Notes: generated by a model from the letters alone, not told the origin. 64,000 bases of DNA from Actinomucor elegans (GCA_026027325.1 JAMSLZ010000007.1:2232001-2296000), one strand, 5' to 3'. Shown: positions 48,310 through 58,602, counted from the stretch's first letter. Numbers and translations: made by a program.

Positions 48310-51015
48310 CTATATATACTTTTCAAAAAGGCCCGCATAATCTTCAGCATGAATTATTCGAAGCATTTGAACCATAAAGGTTTTTTCAAATCCCTTTTTA
48401 TGATTTGTTCGAACCATTTTAACAAACATATTATAACGTTCGAAATTAAACGCCCAAAAACAGGAAATAGGACCGTACATTCGTATACACTCTGCAAGAT
48501 GGAGATGAAAGTGCATATTAGAGGTGACATTGCGCTTTCCATACAAATGCTCAAAGCCAATGCAGAACTCTCGCAACTTTGCATGGCAAGTGTCAATGTC
48601 AGTCAAACGAATAATGTTCCTTTCCAAGATTTGCAAAGCATCAACAAAAAGCATAAAATTGTTGAATCGTTCAGTATCAAGTACTTGTCTTAAGATCAGT
48701 GGAGACATTGTTGAGCACCAGATTTTCCATTCGGCTGCTTTCAAATACGAAAAACCTGGTCCAATGTTAATTTTTCTGACAATAGATCGACCATCGCTTT
48801 CATCCTTGAACGAAAAATTGGAGAAGAAATCTTCAAATCTTGCAAGACTTTGCCTATCAATCAATGGCTCTGCTGTTGATCGTTTTACCCAGCTGTTTCT
48901 TGTATCTCTGGATAACCACAAGTTCATCATATGTTTAGCGGTACCGAGATAGAGGTTGTGCATTGGTTCAATAACAGTGAATGCGGGCGCGTCAAAGTAA
49001 GGCAATTTATGTAAAGAACTATAGCGTGTACCATTTGCGTCTTCTAACGGCTTTACATTTTGTCCAGAATCTTTCTTGATTTTCCACGCTTCTGCTTCTG
49101 ATTTATTCTCTTCTTTAGTGCGAAGGATCCAATCATCACTATTCCAACCAGACCAGTCTCTTCTACCTTCATTAGCAAGGATGTTAAACCTGGATTTGCA
49201 ACGATGGCAGCCACAGATAGCATGGAATGAGACAAATCCAGAAGTTTTTTTTGCAGCAGGTAAATCACAACATACCATGGAAAGTGCAGCCTTGACCTTT
49301 TGCGCTTGGATCTGTCCATCTGGCATCATTGCATTCATTGTAACACCGTTCATCAGCAGCAAGAGCTCATCAACTAGAGGATCTAAATAATGGTTCATGT
49401 CTGAGGTAGAAGGCTCTTTAGGGCCTGGAATAATGCCTACGAGTACAAGATTCCTTTTGAGATCGCGACCATCGGCTTTGGGAAGATTTTGAATGGTCAT
49501 ATAGATGCTACCACAAGAACCACCAGAAGATCCATCAACATTGTACCAATCGACGTTTAAAGTAAGCATCAGGTTAAATATAGATTGAGAAGTGAATGCA
49601 GGAAGATTAGGCCCTAACGAAAAATTCTTGAATACAGATCCATCATAAATATCATATAGATAGCCATCCAAGGAAGGACGTGAACACCATTTCGAGATTT
49701 CTCTGACAAAATTTGGACGCATAAACATTTTTTTGAGAGTGGAAATAATAGAATTGTATGGATACACCTTTCTTGGGACAAGATGGTTGGCTAGGGACGA
49801 CTTTTCATGCAGACTTTCATTGCAAGCAATAACTGTTCTATCTGACAAAACTTTTGTGATGTGATTGCAGTATTTTTTGGAGGATGTAGGTAAATACATT
49901 TGATGGCATGTAGGACATACAGTATAATAGGTAATGCCATTGCAGAATACTTTTTGAGCTTGATCTCTTCTTGTTAGTGTTATGATTTTTTTAGGAAAAC
50001 GAAATGGATCATTGGCAAGGTTAAGAGCAGCATTCAAAAAAGCCATAACAATTTCAGCACATTCATCAGTTAGATGGTTATTGATTCGCAACATCACAAC
50101 CATAAGGTATAGGACAAAGGAGAGAGGAGAAGCCGGAAATATGTTATTAGCTATCATTGACAAAAATAAATGTGAGTATATGATATCAGTATTTAGTATG
50201 ATAGCTACTAGACTTACAAGCATTATAAAGCTCTTTTTCACGCAACTCTTGCTGTTCATTATCATAATCAAAGGAACTGGTATTGATTTCAGAATTATAT
50301 CCATCATCATACATATCAGTACCATCAGTATCATTATCAGCTACAACTATATATAAAGCAGAATTAGCACATATGTCACTAATTGATTTTAAATAGTTAC
50401 CTTGTTATATCCGGTGCTAAAGACGAAGGATATAATTTAAAATACAATAATAAAAGAATAGACAGTCAATGGAATCAGCTATCCTGATAGTAAAAGTTAT
50501 TCTAATCTTTTATTCACAATTCAAAATCAAGTCTTCTTTATATACATTTCATCAGAGCTTAATAATGTAGCATTCAATATCTATCAGCACGCATGGCCGT
50601 ACAACGGAGTCCAATCCCAGCAGCCACTAATAAGCCTTTCAACCACGCATTGTTGTAATTGTATAACCCACGCGTTATTCGATGTTCAGGTCTTATCTTG
50701 AGATACACTCGATACTACTCGATAGTATGATGCCGCGTGTTTCTTGTAAGGATTATTGGCTAATAGTTCTAAGGATGACACATCGCTTGTATTTATGCAG
50801 GCCTCGTTAATCTGATTGGGTTATCAGATAGAGTCCGTGTATGACATAAATGAACAGTTGATTCCTTACTATTATGTCGATGCAAAATAGTAGGTGGAAT
50901 ACAACATACCTTCTTCTTGTTGGATAGATGAACTACTCTGTATATCATCAAAATGATCATCAGGCATGGTGGCTTGTTTACCTTCTAATGTATTTGATAA
51001 AGAATTAGATGTCAT
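48310..51015 (-). CDS. Tnp2-type (CACTA) transposase
   Basis: Exons 51015-50910, 50346-50218 and 50150-48310; 691 aa. The acidic N-terminus (DDHFDDIQSSSS, DNDTDGTDMYDDGY) fits this family. Zinc-binding motifs CPTCHQMY...CNH and CGCHRCKSRF are seen. The core matches Tnp2 transposases: DWYNVDGSSGGSCGSIYMTIQNLP, then NLVLVGIIPGPKEPS and MNHYLDPLVDELLLL, later PMHNLYLGTAKH and FWAFNFERYN. It mobilises the CACTA element. Intron 1 (50909-50347) is swollen by a solo LTR placed exactly at the splice donor. Start is uncertain: a Zn-finger-like peptide is encoded just upstream (51200-51012) in another frame. Confidence 0.75.
50403..50906 (-). mobile_element. Solo LTR, family 5, in transposase intron 1
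   Basis: 504 bp. On the minus strand TGTTGTATTCC ... GGATATAACA, with exact target duplication TACCT (50398-50402 and 50907-50911). The sister copy at 59520-60338 has its own target duplication. Confidence 0.93.
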
Positions 51016-51200
51016 ATTATGGAAAGTATTTTAATATCAACAAACTTGCCATTAGTTTTTTTCCAAACTTTATAATTCAAGCCATTATATGTATGTAATC
51101 TCTTGTGGAGGGTAATAGATGACATGGAGATGAAGCGAGCTTGATAGCCTAAATACCTACATTTATCACAGTGGCAATAATAGGAAGTGGTTGATTTCAT
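51012..51200 (-). pseudogene. Zn-finger-like N-terminal segment of the transposase
   Basis: 62-codon frame from an ATG at 51200 containing CHCDKCRYLGYQARFISMSS and HKRLHTYN, like the start of Tnp2 and CxC-type transposon proteins. It ends in a stop overlapping the next ATG (ATGA). No in-phase splice to the main frame was found, so it may be an upstream exon broken by a small indel. Confidence 0.45.
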
Positions 51201-51250
51201 CTTTTTTTAACTTGAGGCAGAGTTTAATAATAAAAGTAATCAATTAATAT

Positions 51251-51535
51251 TGCGGTAAAAATTGAATAAAAAGCGAGTGAATCAGTTAGAACCGTTTTAT
51301 GGGGTTTTATTGATTCAAAGTGAGTTAAGTTTTTCTATCTAGCTTGTATCTCTTGTATTTATACTTCCAAAGAAATGGTCTCTTAGTAACAATCAAAGGT
51401 CTTTTTAATCTATGTTCATTCTTCATTAATTGTATTTTCAGCGGTGATTCAAAACTCCCTCTTTTGATGGATAGTTATTAAATGAATCCCGTCTTTTTAA
51501 TATAATGCAGAATGTTATATGTGGATTTCACCACA
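51251..51535 (-). mobile_element. Solo LTR, family 1, upstream of the transposase
   Basis: 285 bp, exact target duplication AATAT (51246-51250 and 51536-51540). Same orientation as the transposase and 50 bp before its first ATG, with a TATAAATA inside. Confidence 0.93.
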
Positions 51536-51540
51536 AATAT

Positions 51541-52458
51541 TGAAGAATATCGCATTTAAATATTTTTCTACACTGATCTGCTGCGTATTTATAGACTTCG
51601 CTTCAATAATCCGCAGCTCTTTTAAAAGCAATTGGAAACGATATGATTCGTTCAAACCGCTGGCCTTTTTTTTATTTATTTTTAATTCGGAATTTGGTGT
51701 AGTTTTTTATCTTTGTCATCTATTCTTTTAGTTACAATAAACTGCTTTAAAACTCGACATGAATGCAACATTTAAATAGAATTTGGCAACTAAGACTCAA
51801 AATTAGTCCAACAACGCTTGAAAAATCCGCAGCCATGTTTTATATAAAGACGATTTCGGTAAAATCTCGCACTTAATTACTACATCAGCCTCAGAATGAA
51901 CTCTTAATGAAAAAGAATTTCAAAATTGTAGCCCCAATGCTTTTGTCTGGTCAAATGCCTTGTACATAAAAGTTGAATTGTAACTAACATGGCAAAAGTA
52001 CATGCTTTTTAAAAAAAACTCAGTGATGACTATCAACCATTTGACATTCATTGAGATGGCATTTATTTTGCACGTTAATTAACCAATTCAAACGCATTTT
52101 AAGCAAGACATGTATTCTTCAGTGCTAATAATACTTGAAGAATTCTCGATACTTGCTTGACAATGTAATATTTTACAGTAAAACAGTATTATAATAAGGG
52201 AATGCAATTGCAACAGCTGTATCATAGTGTCTCTTTTTTAAAAGCTATATATGAATAGGCTCTTTTGCATATATCCATGTTCTTAAAGTCCTTGAGGTAA
52301 TTTATGTTAATTTTTATACCTTGTTTTTTTTCTCAAATATTGTATAGCTTGTAGTAATTGTGGCATCTCTATTAAAACTCATTACATTTAATCAGTCATT
52401 AGGCTTTTTTCTTTTTGTTTCTCTTTGTTTCTCTTTTTTTTTTTCCTCTTTTTTTTCA

Positions 52459-52501
<43 letters not shown>

Positions 52502-52926
52502 AAAGCTACATTTTTATACTTATACTACACCAACTATAATTCACCAACAAGAATAACTAGTTTATTCACTGTTACAATTATCTATATATACATATATATA
52601 CTATTATAACTTATTATATTTTAATAATTAGTAGTTTGAATAAGCATTAATTATTTAAAAAACGCGCTTTTTTTTTATGTTTTAAAAAACTTGCAATTCT
52701 TTATGAAAATCAGTCTGATCGGAAAGCGAAAGGTTCACGTAAAAAATTATGCCTGAAATTGATACTTATATAAAAAATGTCAAATATGGCATAAAAATAT
52801 TGTTTTTTTTATATAAAAACAATTGAATACAACCAAAGACAATATTTATTTAAAAAAACAGAATGTTTATAATCAAAGTAACGAATTATATGAAAAAAAC
52901 AGTTTTCTCAGTTTTGGCAGAAGCAT
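51541..52926. other. Right noncoding arm of the CACTA element
   Basis: No supported gene. T-rich stretches with T-runs at about 52433-52444 and 52462-52498; otherwise AT-rich. Confidence 0.5.
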
Positions 52927-52960
52927 GTTCGGGGATACTCTCTACTGGCTCAACCCCGAA
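52927..52960. repeat. Right subterminal repeats of CACTA element
   Basis: GTTCGGGG at 52927-52934 and CCCCGAAT at about 52954 in opposite orientation, matching the motif cluster near the left end. Confidence 0.6.
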
Positions 52961-52977
52961 TTTCATGCTGGAATTCA

Positions 52978-52991
52978 AATTATTTGCAGTG
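52978..52991. repeat. Right terminal inverted repeat of CACTA element
   Basis: AATTATTTGCAGTG, the exact inverse of 44221-44234. Next comes a 50-bp spacer and then the Ty3-type LTR. Confidence 0.85.
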
Positions 52992-53041
52992 CCACATCGC
53001 TTTTACTCTCGCCAGAAAACGCAAATACAATTTTCCAAAAA

Positions 53042-53471
53042 TGTCGAGCCCATAGACTCCACAATGGAAGAAGTACCAATAGAAGTCGAGCTGAGATTAA
53101 AGAAGGAAGCAAAACGAAAAAGGAAGTTCAAGCCCAATACCAATACAACTCGCAAGAAGACTAAGGTACACTTGACTTACCTTATATGAACTCAAGCCCG
53201 CTGCCAAGATGGTTGTTAGAAAATCATACTACTATAGAAATATTCCTTTATAAATATCCAAAGCGCATATCCATATATAATTATCCATCCGTCTTAGAAT
53301 AATATAAATACCATTATAATTTCATTGAATAAAGCTTATCTTCAGTTTGTATCTTAAAAATACTTATATTGTATCTTTTATAATACTTCTTTAATATACT
53401 TCTTGATCACGTGTAGAATAGTCACAGAGAACTGATTCTACAGACATCCATTGCAAGATACAGAACTGACA
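53042..53471 (+). repeat. 5' LTR
   Basis: 430 bp, TGTC ... GACA. Reads the same as 58455-58884. AATAAAG and TATAAATA-like motifs in its second half. Confidence 0.93.
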
Positions 53472-53473
53472 TT

Positions 53474-53489
53474 TGGTAGCACCAGATTC
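53474..53489 (+). promoter_or_regulatory. Primer binding site
   Basis: TGGTAGCACCAGATTC starts two bases after the 5' LTR. Its complement ends GGTGCTACCA, which would give an acceptor starting AGC with an A1-U72 pair, as in initiator tRNA-Met. The tRNA identity is inferred. Confidence 0.65.
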
Positions 53490-53506
53490 TAACAAGAAGA
53501 ATTATT

Positions 53507-54397
53507 ATGGCTGGTCAAGGAGAACCGAGCATGACTGAAAAAACAAGCGAACAACCAAATGATATGGCCGTATTGATCAAACATTTGGCTAATTTAGTAA
53601 CGGATAAGCAGCAAGTAAGAATCAAGGAACCTAACACTTATGATGGTACAAGAGATGCTCTACTTATCGATGGATGGATACGTTCGGTGGAAAGGTACGC
53701 CACTTTTCATAATTGGGATCAAACAAGAACTTGTCTTTTGGGATCGACTCTATTAAGAGATAGAGCTGATGCCTGGTATCGCACTTTGGAAAATTCAGAT
53801 GATCAACCTACTACATGGCTTGAACTGAAGCGATTGCTTATTGATTTCTTTCGTCCTGACAATTCAGTAAGAATTGCGAGAGAGAAATTGGCAGTATTAA
53901 AACAAACAGGAAATTTGGTTGATTACATTAACCAATTTATGGATATCAAGCTAGGTATCCCAACAATGACTGACGAAGAAGCATGTGACAAGTTTACTCG
54001 AGGTTTAGCCACGAAACAGATGCGTGCTCATGTACGACAATATGAAGCAGAAACCTTGAAAGCAGCAGTACGTGCAGCATTATCATTTGATAGTGCTCAA
54101 CAAGAAGAAAACTATTCTCCAGTTCAAAATCACGGACAACAAGTTGATGATCCAATGGAGATAGATGCTATTGATCAACGTCGCGGAAATGGGTATTCTG
54201 GGGGAAATCGAAGATTTGGTGGTATGAGCAACACACGATCAAATAATGGTGGATCAAGATCTGGATATAATTCAGCTACATGTTATTACTGTCATAAATC
54301 GGGCCACTTGAAAAGAAACTGCAAAACTCGATTGGCGGATATAAGAAGATTAGATGAACAGCACTCACAAAGGAGAAAACGCCAGGATTTTCAATAA
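53507..54397 (+). CDS. Gag of the Ty3-type element
   Basis: 296 aa, ATG 35 bp after the 5' LTR. The capsid-like region contains WIRSVERYATFH, RDRADAWYRTLE and VDYINQFMDIKLGI, typical of gypsy Gag (retrotrans_gag). The C-terminal nucleocapsid has one zinc knuckle, CYYCHKSGHLKRNC (CX2CX4HX4C), near residue 264, followed by a basic tail. Its last 40 nt overlap the pol frame, which lies in the -1 frame. Confidence 0.92.
   Translation: MAGQGEPSMTEKTSEQPNDMAVLIKHLANLVTDKQQVRIKEPNTYDGTRDALLIDGWIRSVERYATFHNWDQTRTCLLGSTLLRDRADAWYRTLENSDDQPTTWLELKRLLIDFFRPDNSVRIAREKLAVLKQTGNLVDYINQFMDIKLGIPTMTDEEACDKFTRGLATKQMRAHVRQYEAETLKAAVRAALSFDSAQQEENYSPVQNHGQQVDDPMEIDAIDQRRGNGYSGGNRRFGGMSNTRSNNGGSRSGYNSATCYYCHKSGHLKRNCKTRLADIRRLDEQHSQRRKRQDFQ
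54358..54397 (+). promoter_or_regulatory. Gag-pol overlap with required -1 frameshift
   Basis: The pol frame is closed by TGA at 54355-54357 and open from 54358; gag stops at 54397. A -1 shift (or +2) must happen in these 40 nt to make Gag-Pol. It contains AGGAGAAAACG and GATTTTC runs, but no perfect heptamer in the gag frame. Confidence 0.6.
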
Positions 54398-57300
54398 ACG
54401 TAGTTGATGACCAGGAAGCTCAACTACGTGAAGATAACACTATCATTTCAAACATTCCTGATAATAAAAATCTAATTGATTTCGATCCTTATTCTACTGT
54501 TCATCTAGACAAAACCATACATCCTGTGTTAGCTCCTATCAACTGTGTGCAAGAAGTTGATCAAGATGCAAGAAAAACTACTTTCCGACCCCAAGATGTA
54601 GTAACAGAAATACTACCTATCGTGTATCCAAAATCATTGCCCGAAGACTTACTATACCTGCAAGAACTAAACGCTATCTCAACCAATCTACCTCTATATT
54701 CAGTAACTTATAAGGATAAAGCATTACAAACCTTAATCGACTCGGGAGCCAGCGAAAACTATGTATCATCACACATAGTAAAATACTTGGATCAGGAACG
54801 ATTTATACCAGTACAAAACCGACAAGTAGAAACAGCTGGAGGTCAGATCTCTGAAATCAAATACAAAGTGGAAATGGATATCAATCTGAATGGCTTCAAG
54901 GATAAAGTTACTGCGTATGTATTTGACACAAAATTTGACCTTATATTAGGACGCGCGTGGTTAAAGCAAACACAACCCTTACCTGACTGGACTACTGATA
55001 CTTGGTACTTGAAGAACGGCAGTATCAAATTGAAACCGTGCAGAAACAAAAGGCAATCGGTAACACCTAACTTAAACTATCTCATTTCACATAAGCAAGC
55101 CGATAGATACATGAAAAAAGGTGCCGACAGCTTTCTCTTCTACATCAAGTCAAAAGACAATGAACTAGATTTTCACAAGAATCCAAAATTGCAGACTACG
55201 GCTTACTGGGATGGATTGGTTAAAGAATTTGGTGATGTATTCATGGATAAACTACCTGGCCTCCCTCCTGACCGAGGAATCCATCATGCCATTGACGTTG
55301 GTGATGCACAACCCATTTCTAGACCGCCTTATAAGATGAGCCCCATTGAATTGGATGAACTGCAAAAACAATTGAAAGAACTGTTACAGTTGGGATTAAT
55401 TAGACCTAGTACATCTCCATGGGGTGCTCCTGTTCTATTCGTAAGAAAGAAACCCGATCCAGGTTCAAACAAACCAGGTGCTCTGCGAATGTGTATTGAC
55501 TATAGAATACTAAATAAGCATACAATCAAAAACAGCTCCAGTTTACCAAGGATCGATGAATGTTTAGAACGTTTAAGTGGTGCTAGGTATTTTACAAGTT
55601 TAGATTTGCGAAGTGGTTATCATCAAATCCGTATTGCTCCAGAAGACGTTGAAAAAACTGCATTTAACACAAGATATGGACAATATAGCTGGTTAGTCCT
55701 ACCGATGGGTCTGTGCAACAGCCCTCCAGTATTCCAATCTTTAATGAACAAGGTGCTTGCTGACTGTATCGATAAAACTGCTTTAGTATACCTGGACGAC
55801 ATCCTAATCTATAGTAAAACAATGGAAGAACATAAACAACATGTACGACATGTGTTGAAATTACTACAGAAAGAGAAACTAGTCGCGAACCTAAAGAAAT
55901 GTGAATTTGGCAAGAAAGAACTAACCTTTGTTGGTTTTCATATATCTAGTGCAGGTATTGCACCCAGTCCTGAAAAGGTGAAAGTACTCAAGGAATGGCC
56001 TCGTATGAAAAATGTTCAAGAAGTACGTCAGTTCGTGGGTTTTGCTCAATTCTATAAACGATTCATCAAGAACTTTGCATCAATTGCTGCTCCACTTACC
56101 GATTTGACAAGAGGAACGGGTATCAAGAAACGCCCTATAGTATGGACAGATGAATGTCAACGTAGCTTTGATACCTTGAAACAGTTGCTCTCATCGAGTC
56201 CAGTACTGCAAGTCGTAGATATGGATAAACCATTCAGGATAGAGGTGGATGCTTCTGATAGAGGGTGTGGTGCTGTATTATTACAACCTGGTGAAGACTA
56301 TAATGCCCAATGGCATCCTATTTGTTTCGAATCCAAGAAGTTTTCTGAGGCTGAAAGGAAATACCCTGCACAAGAAAGGGAATTACTTGGTATATTGCAT
56401 TCTTTAAGAACTTGGCGATGCTTTATAGATGGATGCCCAAAAGGTTATAAGGTATATTCAGATCATCTTCCATTACAGTATTTTAGGACCAAGGACAAAC
56501 CCCCTAGTCGTTTGGTACGCTGGATATCTGAATTAGAACTATATTCACCTGAAATAATATACAAGCCGGGCAAGGAAAACGAAATACCTGATATATTATC
56601 AAGAATGAACTTTGATTCTCCATCGGAACAACCTGCTAGTGAATCCATGGAACCTGAATATTTGTATGCTGCATGGAACAAACTACCACCTACACTTCGA
56701 AGTGATTGGCCCTTATTATTAATTCCAAACAACCGAACAAAGGTAAAATCGACTGAAGTAAAAAGCATACTGGACAGAGAAGAGAAAAATTTCAATGTTA
56801 CTGCTAATCGAGTATGGCGAAAAGTAATAGTGGATGAAGCCAATAAACAACAAATCAAGAACGTACCATTTGTTCCTTTTGCCGAAAGAGCCGACACGGT
56901 AGCAAAATATCACGAAGCATATGGACATGCTGGATACAAGACTATGTTGAAATTACTGATACCAAGAGCATGGTGGCCTTCGCTTAGGTTAGACATAAAA
57001 CAATGGCTTAGTACATGCCCTTCGTGCCAAGTCAATAGTCGTCGTACTAGAGCCCATCAAGATGAAATGCATCCACTTAAAGTCCCTACTGCGTTTGATC
57101 GTTGGCATCTTGATTTTCTGGATCTTCCTACAACGATAAAAAACAATCGATGGTTACTGGTGGGAGTGGATTATGCTACTAACTGGCCAGTAGCGCGTGC
57201 TGTTCCTGTTGCATCTAAGGAAGCAGTTGCTGATTTTATATATGAAGAGATTGTGATGAATTTTGGTGTTCCTTCGGAAATTGTAACGGATCGTGGTGCC

Positions 57301-58602
57301 AACTTTACGAGTGAACTGGTGAAGGAGTATTTAAAACGTGTAGGCACTAACCATAAGCTAACCTCTGCATACCATCCACGTACTAATGCCAAAGCTGAGC
57401 GTTTTAACGGTGTGATCAAGCAAATGCTACGAAAATACACGAATGGTGCTCTACATCGTTGGGATGACTTTGTCAAGGCTGCTCTTTTTGCTTGTCGAGT
57501 ACGAATCCATTCTACTACGGGATTCAGCCCGTTCTACTTAACATATGGTCGAGAACCGCGCATTCCAGGTGATACTTTACAACCGTATATCGATGCTAAT
57601 ACGTTTAAAGACCCTCGAACAGTAGCCGATTTCACTGCAAGAGAACTTTCTCAACTTGGACAACATAGAGCAGCAGCTGAATTCAAGTTAAAAGCTATGG
57701 CGGAAAAAGACAAACAGAAATGGGATGCGACTGTCAAGAAGCTCAGTTTTGAAACAGGTGACATGGTAATGCTAACGCATGAAGGTCGTTTTGGACTTGA
57801 GCCAAGGTTCAAAGGACCTTTTATTGTAGTAGAAGCTTTTCACAACTATGGTACATACAAGTTGCAAACATTAGCTGGTGAACCGCTAAAATCGCTGGTT
57901 CATGTTGATCGTCTCAAGCCTGCACTCGGTGACAAACCTACTGAACCTTGGTATGATCCTGTTAAGGCACGTCGCGATTACAACAACATCATGAAAGACC
58001 TACCTACGGCTACGCTTGGAGTTGCACATAGTAATAGCAATGCAGTCAAAACTAATGAGATGGAATTAGAACAAATTCAAGTACCCGAAGACTTTGTAGA
58101 TCCCATTGCAAAGAATGTTACGAGTAATGAGGTGGAAATGGAACAAGACGCGTTAAAAAATAAAATGCAAGAACACAGTACTAACTCAGTTAGCCCTAGT
58201 ATCGCAAGCCATCCATCTAACTCAGCATCTGGAGTTTCAAATATGTCAAGAAATGATCCAGTGAAATCCGTTTTATCCCAGCCAATTACATCTGACACTT
58301 ATCTACCTGAAAAAGCTCAACAATCACCAAGTCAACTAACAAGCAGCGATAACAGAGTTTTCGCCGATAGGCTTTCCGGACCGGATTCACCTAGTATTTC
58401 AAAAGTCAGCTCCATTAGTGTTCCGGGTCGAACACAAAGCTTGGAAGGGGGTAATGTCGAGCCCATAGACTCCACAATGGAAGAAGTACCAATAGAAGTC
58501 GAGCTGAGATTAAAGAAGGAAGCAAAACGAAAAAGGAAGTTCAAGCCCAATACCAATACAACTCGCAAGAAGACTAAGGTACACTTGACTTACCTTATAT
58601 GA
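54358..58602 (+). CDS. Pol of the Ty3-type element (PR-RT-RH-IN)
   Basis: Open from 54358; the first ATG lies well inside, so it is probably made as Gag-Pol. Order: aspartic protease (LIDSGAS, about 54733); reverse transcriptase with MCIDYRILNK, FTSLDLRSGYHQIRI, and YLDD at 55789-55800; RNase H (EVDASDRGCGAVL; the HLPLQYF region); integrase with an HHCC finger (HEAYGHAGY ... CPSCQ), catalytic D at LDFLDL, D at TDRGANFTS, E at NAKAERFNG; then a GPY/F module (GPFIVVE ... YKL). No chromodomain is seen. The last 49 codons and the stop lie inside the 3' LTR and encode a Lys/Arg-rich tail. Confidence 0.93.
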   Translation, partial: TALTKEKTPGFSINVVDDQEAQLREDNTIISNIPDNKNLIDFDPYSTVHLDKTIHPVLAPINCVQEVDQDARKTTFRPQDVVTEILPIVYPKSLPEDLLYLQELNAISTNLPLYSVTYKDKALQTLIDSGASENYVSSHIVKYLDQERFIPVQNRQVETAGGQISEIKYKVEMDINLNGFKDKVTAYVFDTKFDLILGRAWLKQTQPLPDWTTDTWYLKNGSIKLKPCRNKRQSVTPNLNYLISHKQADRYMKKGADSFLFYIKSKDNELDFHKNPKLQTTAYWDGLVKEFGDVFMDKLPGLPPDRGIHHAIDVGDAQPISRPPYKMSPIELDELQKQLKELLQLGLIRPSTSPWGAPVLFVRKKPDPGSNKPGALRMCIDYRILNKHTIKNSSSLPRIDECLERLSGARYFTSLDLRSGYHQIRIAPEDVEKTAFNTRYGQYSWLVLPMGLCNSPPVFQSLMNKVLADCIDKTALVYLDDILIYSKTMEEHKQHVRHVLKLLQKEKLVANLKKCEFGKKELTFVGFHISSAGIAPSPEKVKVLKEWPRMKNVQEVRQFVGFAQFYKRFIKNFASIAAPLTDLTRGTGIKKRPIVWTDECQRSFDTLKQLLSSSPVLQVVDMDKPFRIEVDASDRGCGAVLLQPGEDYNAQWHPICFESKKFSEAERKYPAQERELLGILHSLRTWRCFIDGCPKGYKVYSDHLPLQYFRTKDKPPSRLVRWISELELYSPEIIYKPGKENEIPDILSRMNFDSPSEQPASESMEPEYLYAAWNKLPPTLRSDWPLLLIPNNRTKVKSTEVKSILDREEKNFNVTANRVWRKVIVDEANKQQIKNVPFVPFAERADTVAKYHEAYGHAGYKTMLKLLIPRAWWPSLRLDIKQWLSTCPSCQVNSRRTRAHQDEMHPLKVPTAFDRWHLDFLDLPTTIKNNRWLLVGVDYATNWPVARAVPVASKEAVADFIYEEIVMNFGVPSEIVTDRGANFTSELVKEYLKRVGTNHKLTSAYHPRTNAKAERFNGVIKQMLRKYTNGALHRWDDFVKAALFACRVRIHSTTGFSPFYLTYGREPRIPGDTLQPYIDANTFKDPRTVADFTARELSQLGQHRAAAEFKLKAMAEKDKQKWDATVKKLSFETGDMVMLTHEGRFGLEPRFKGPFIVVEAFHNYGTYKLQTLAGEPLKSLVHVDRLKPALGDKPTEPWYDPVKARRDYNNIMKDLPTATLGVAHSNSNAVKTNEMELEQIQVPEDFVDPIAKNVTSNEVEMEQDALKNKMQEHSTNSVSPSIASHPSNSASGVSNMSRNDPVKSVLSQPITSDTYLPEKAQQSPSQLTSSDNRVFADRLSGPDSPSISKVSSISVPGRTQSLEGGNVEPIDSTMEEVPIEVELRLKKEAKRKRKFKPNTNTTRKKTKVHLTYLI
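58443..58451 (+). promoter_or_regulatory. Polypurine tract
   Basis: GGAAGGGGG, three bases before the 3' LTR; plus-strand priming site. It lies within the pol frame. Confidence 0.75.

Larger units (their letters stand above)
44221..52991. mobile_element. CACTA (CMC/EnSpm-like) DNA transposon, 8.8 kb
   Basis: Bounded by a perfect 14-bp terminal inverted repeat CACTGCAAATAATT / AATTATTTGCAGTG. Subterminal regions at both ends carry short TTCGGGG / CCCCGAA repeats, as in plant and fungal CACTA elements. Inside are a Tnp2-type transposase (-, 51015-48310, with a C-terminal part at 48187-47435), a convergent 313-aa gene (+, 45822-46999) and a noncoding exon chain (-, about 45440-44821). Three solo LTRs inserted later (47169, 50403, 51251), each with its own target duplication. 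The 3-bp flanks are TTC and CCA, so no target duplication is visible. The transposase has lost its extreme C-terminus, so the copy is probably not autonomous now. Confidence 0.82.

Noticed and set aside
44218..52994. Target site duplication of the CACTA element
   Set aside because: The flanking triplets TTC and CCA differ; no duplication of 2-3 bp is visible.
52863..53189. 108-codon frame entering the 5' LTR
   Set aside because: It is the Pol tail frame of the LTR extended by chance into flanking sequence; no gene.
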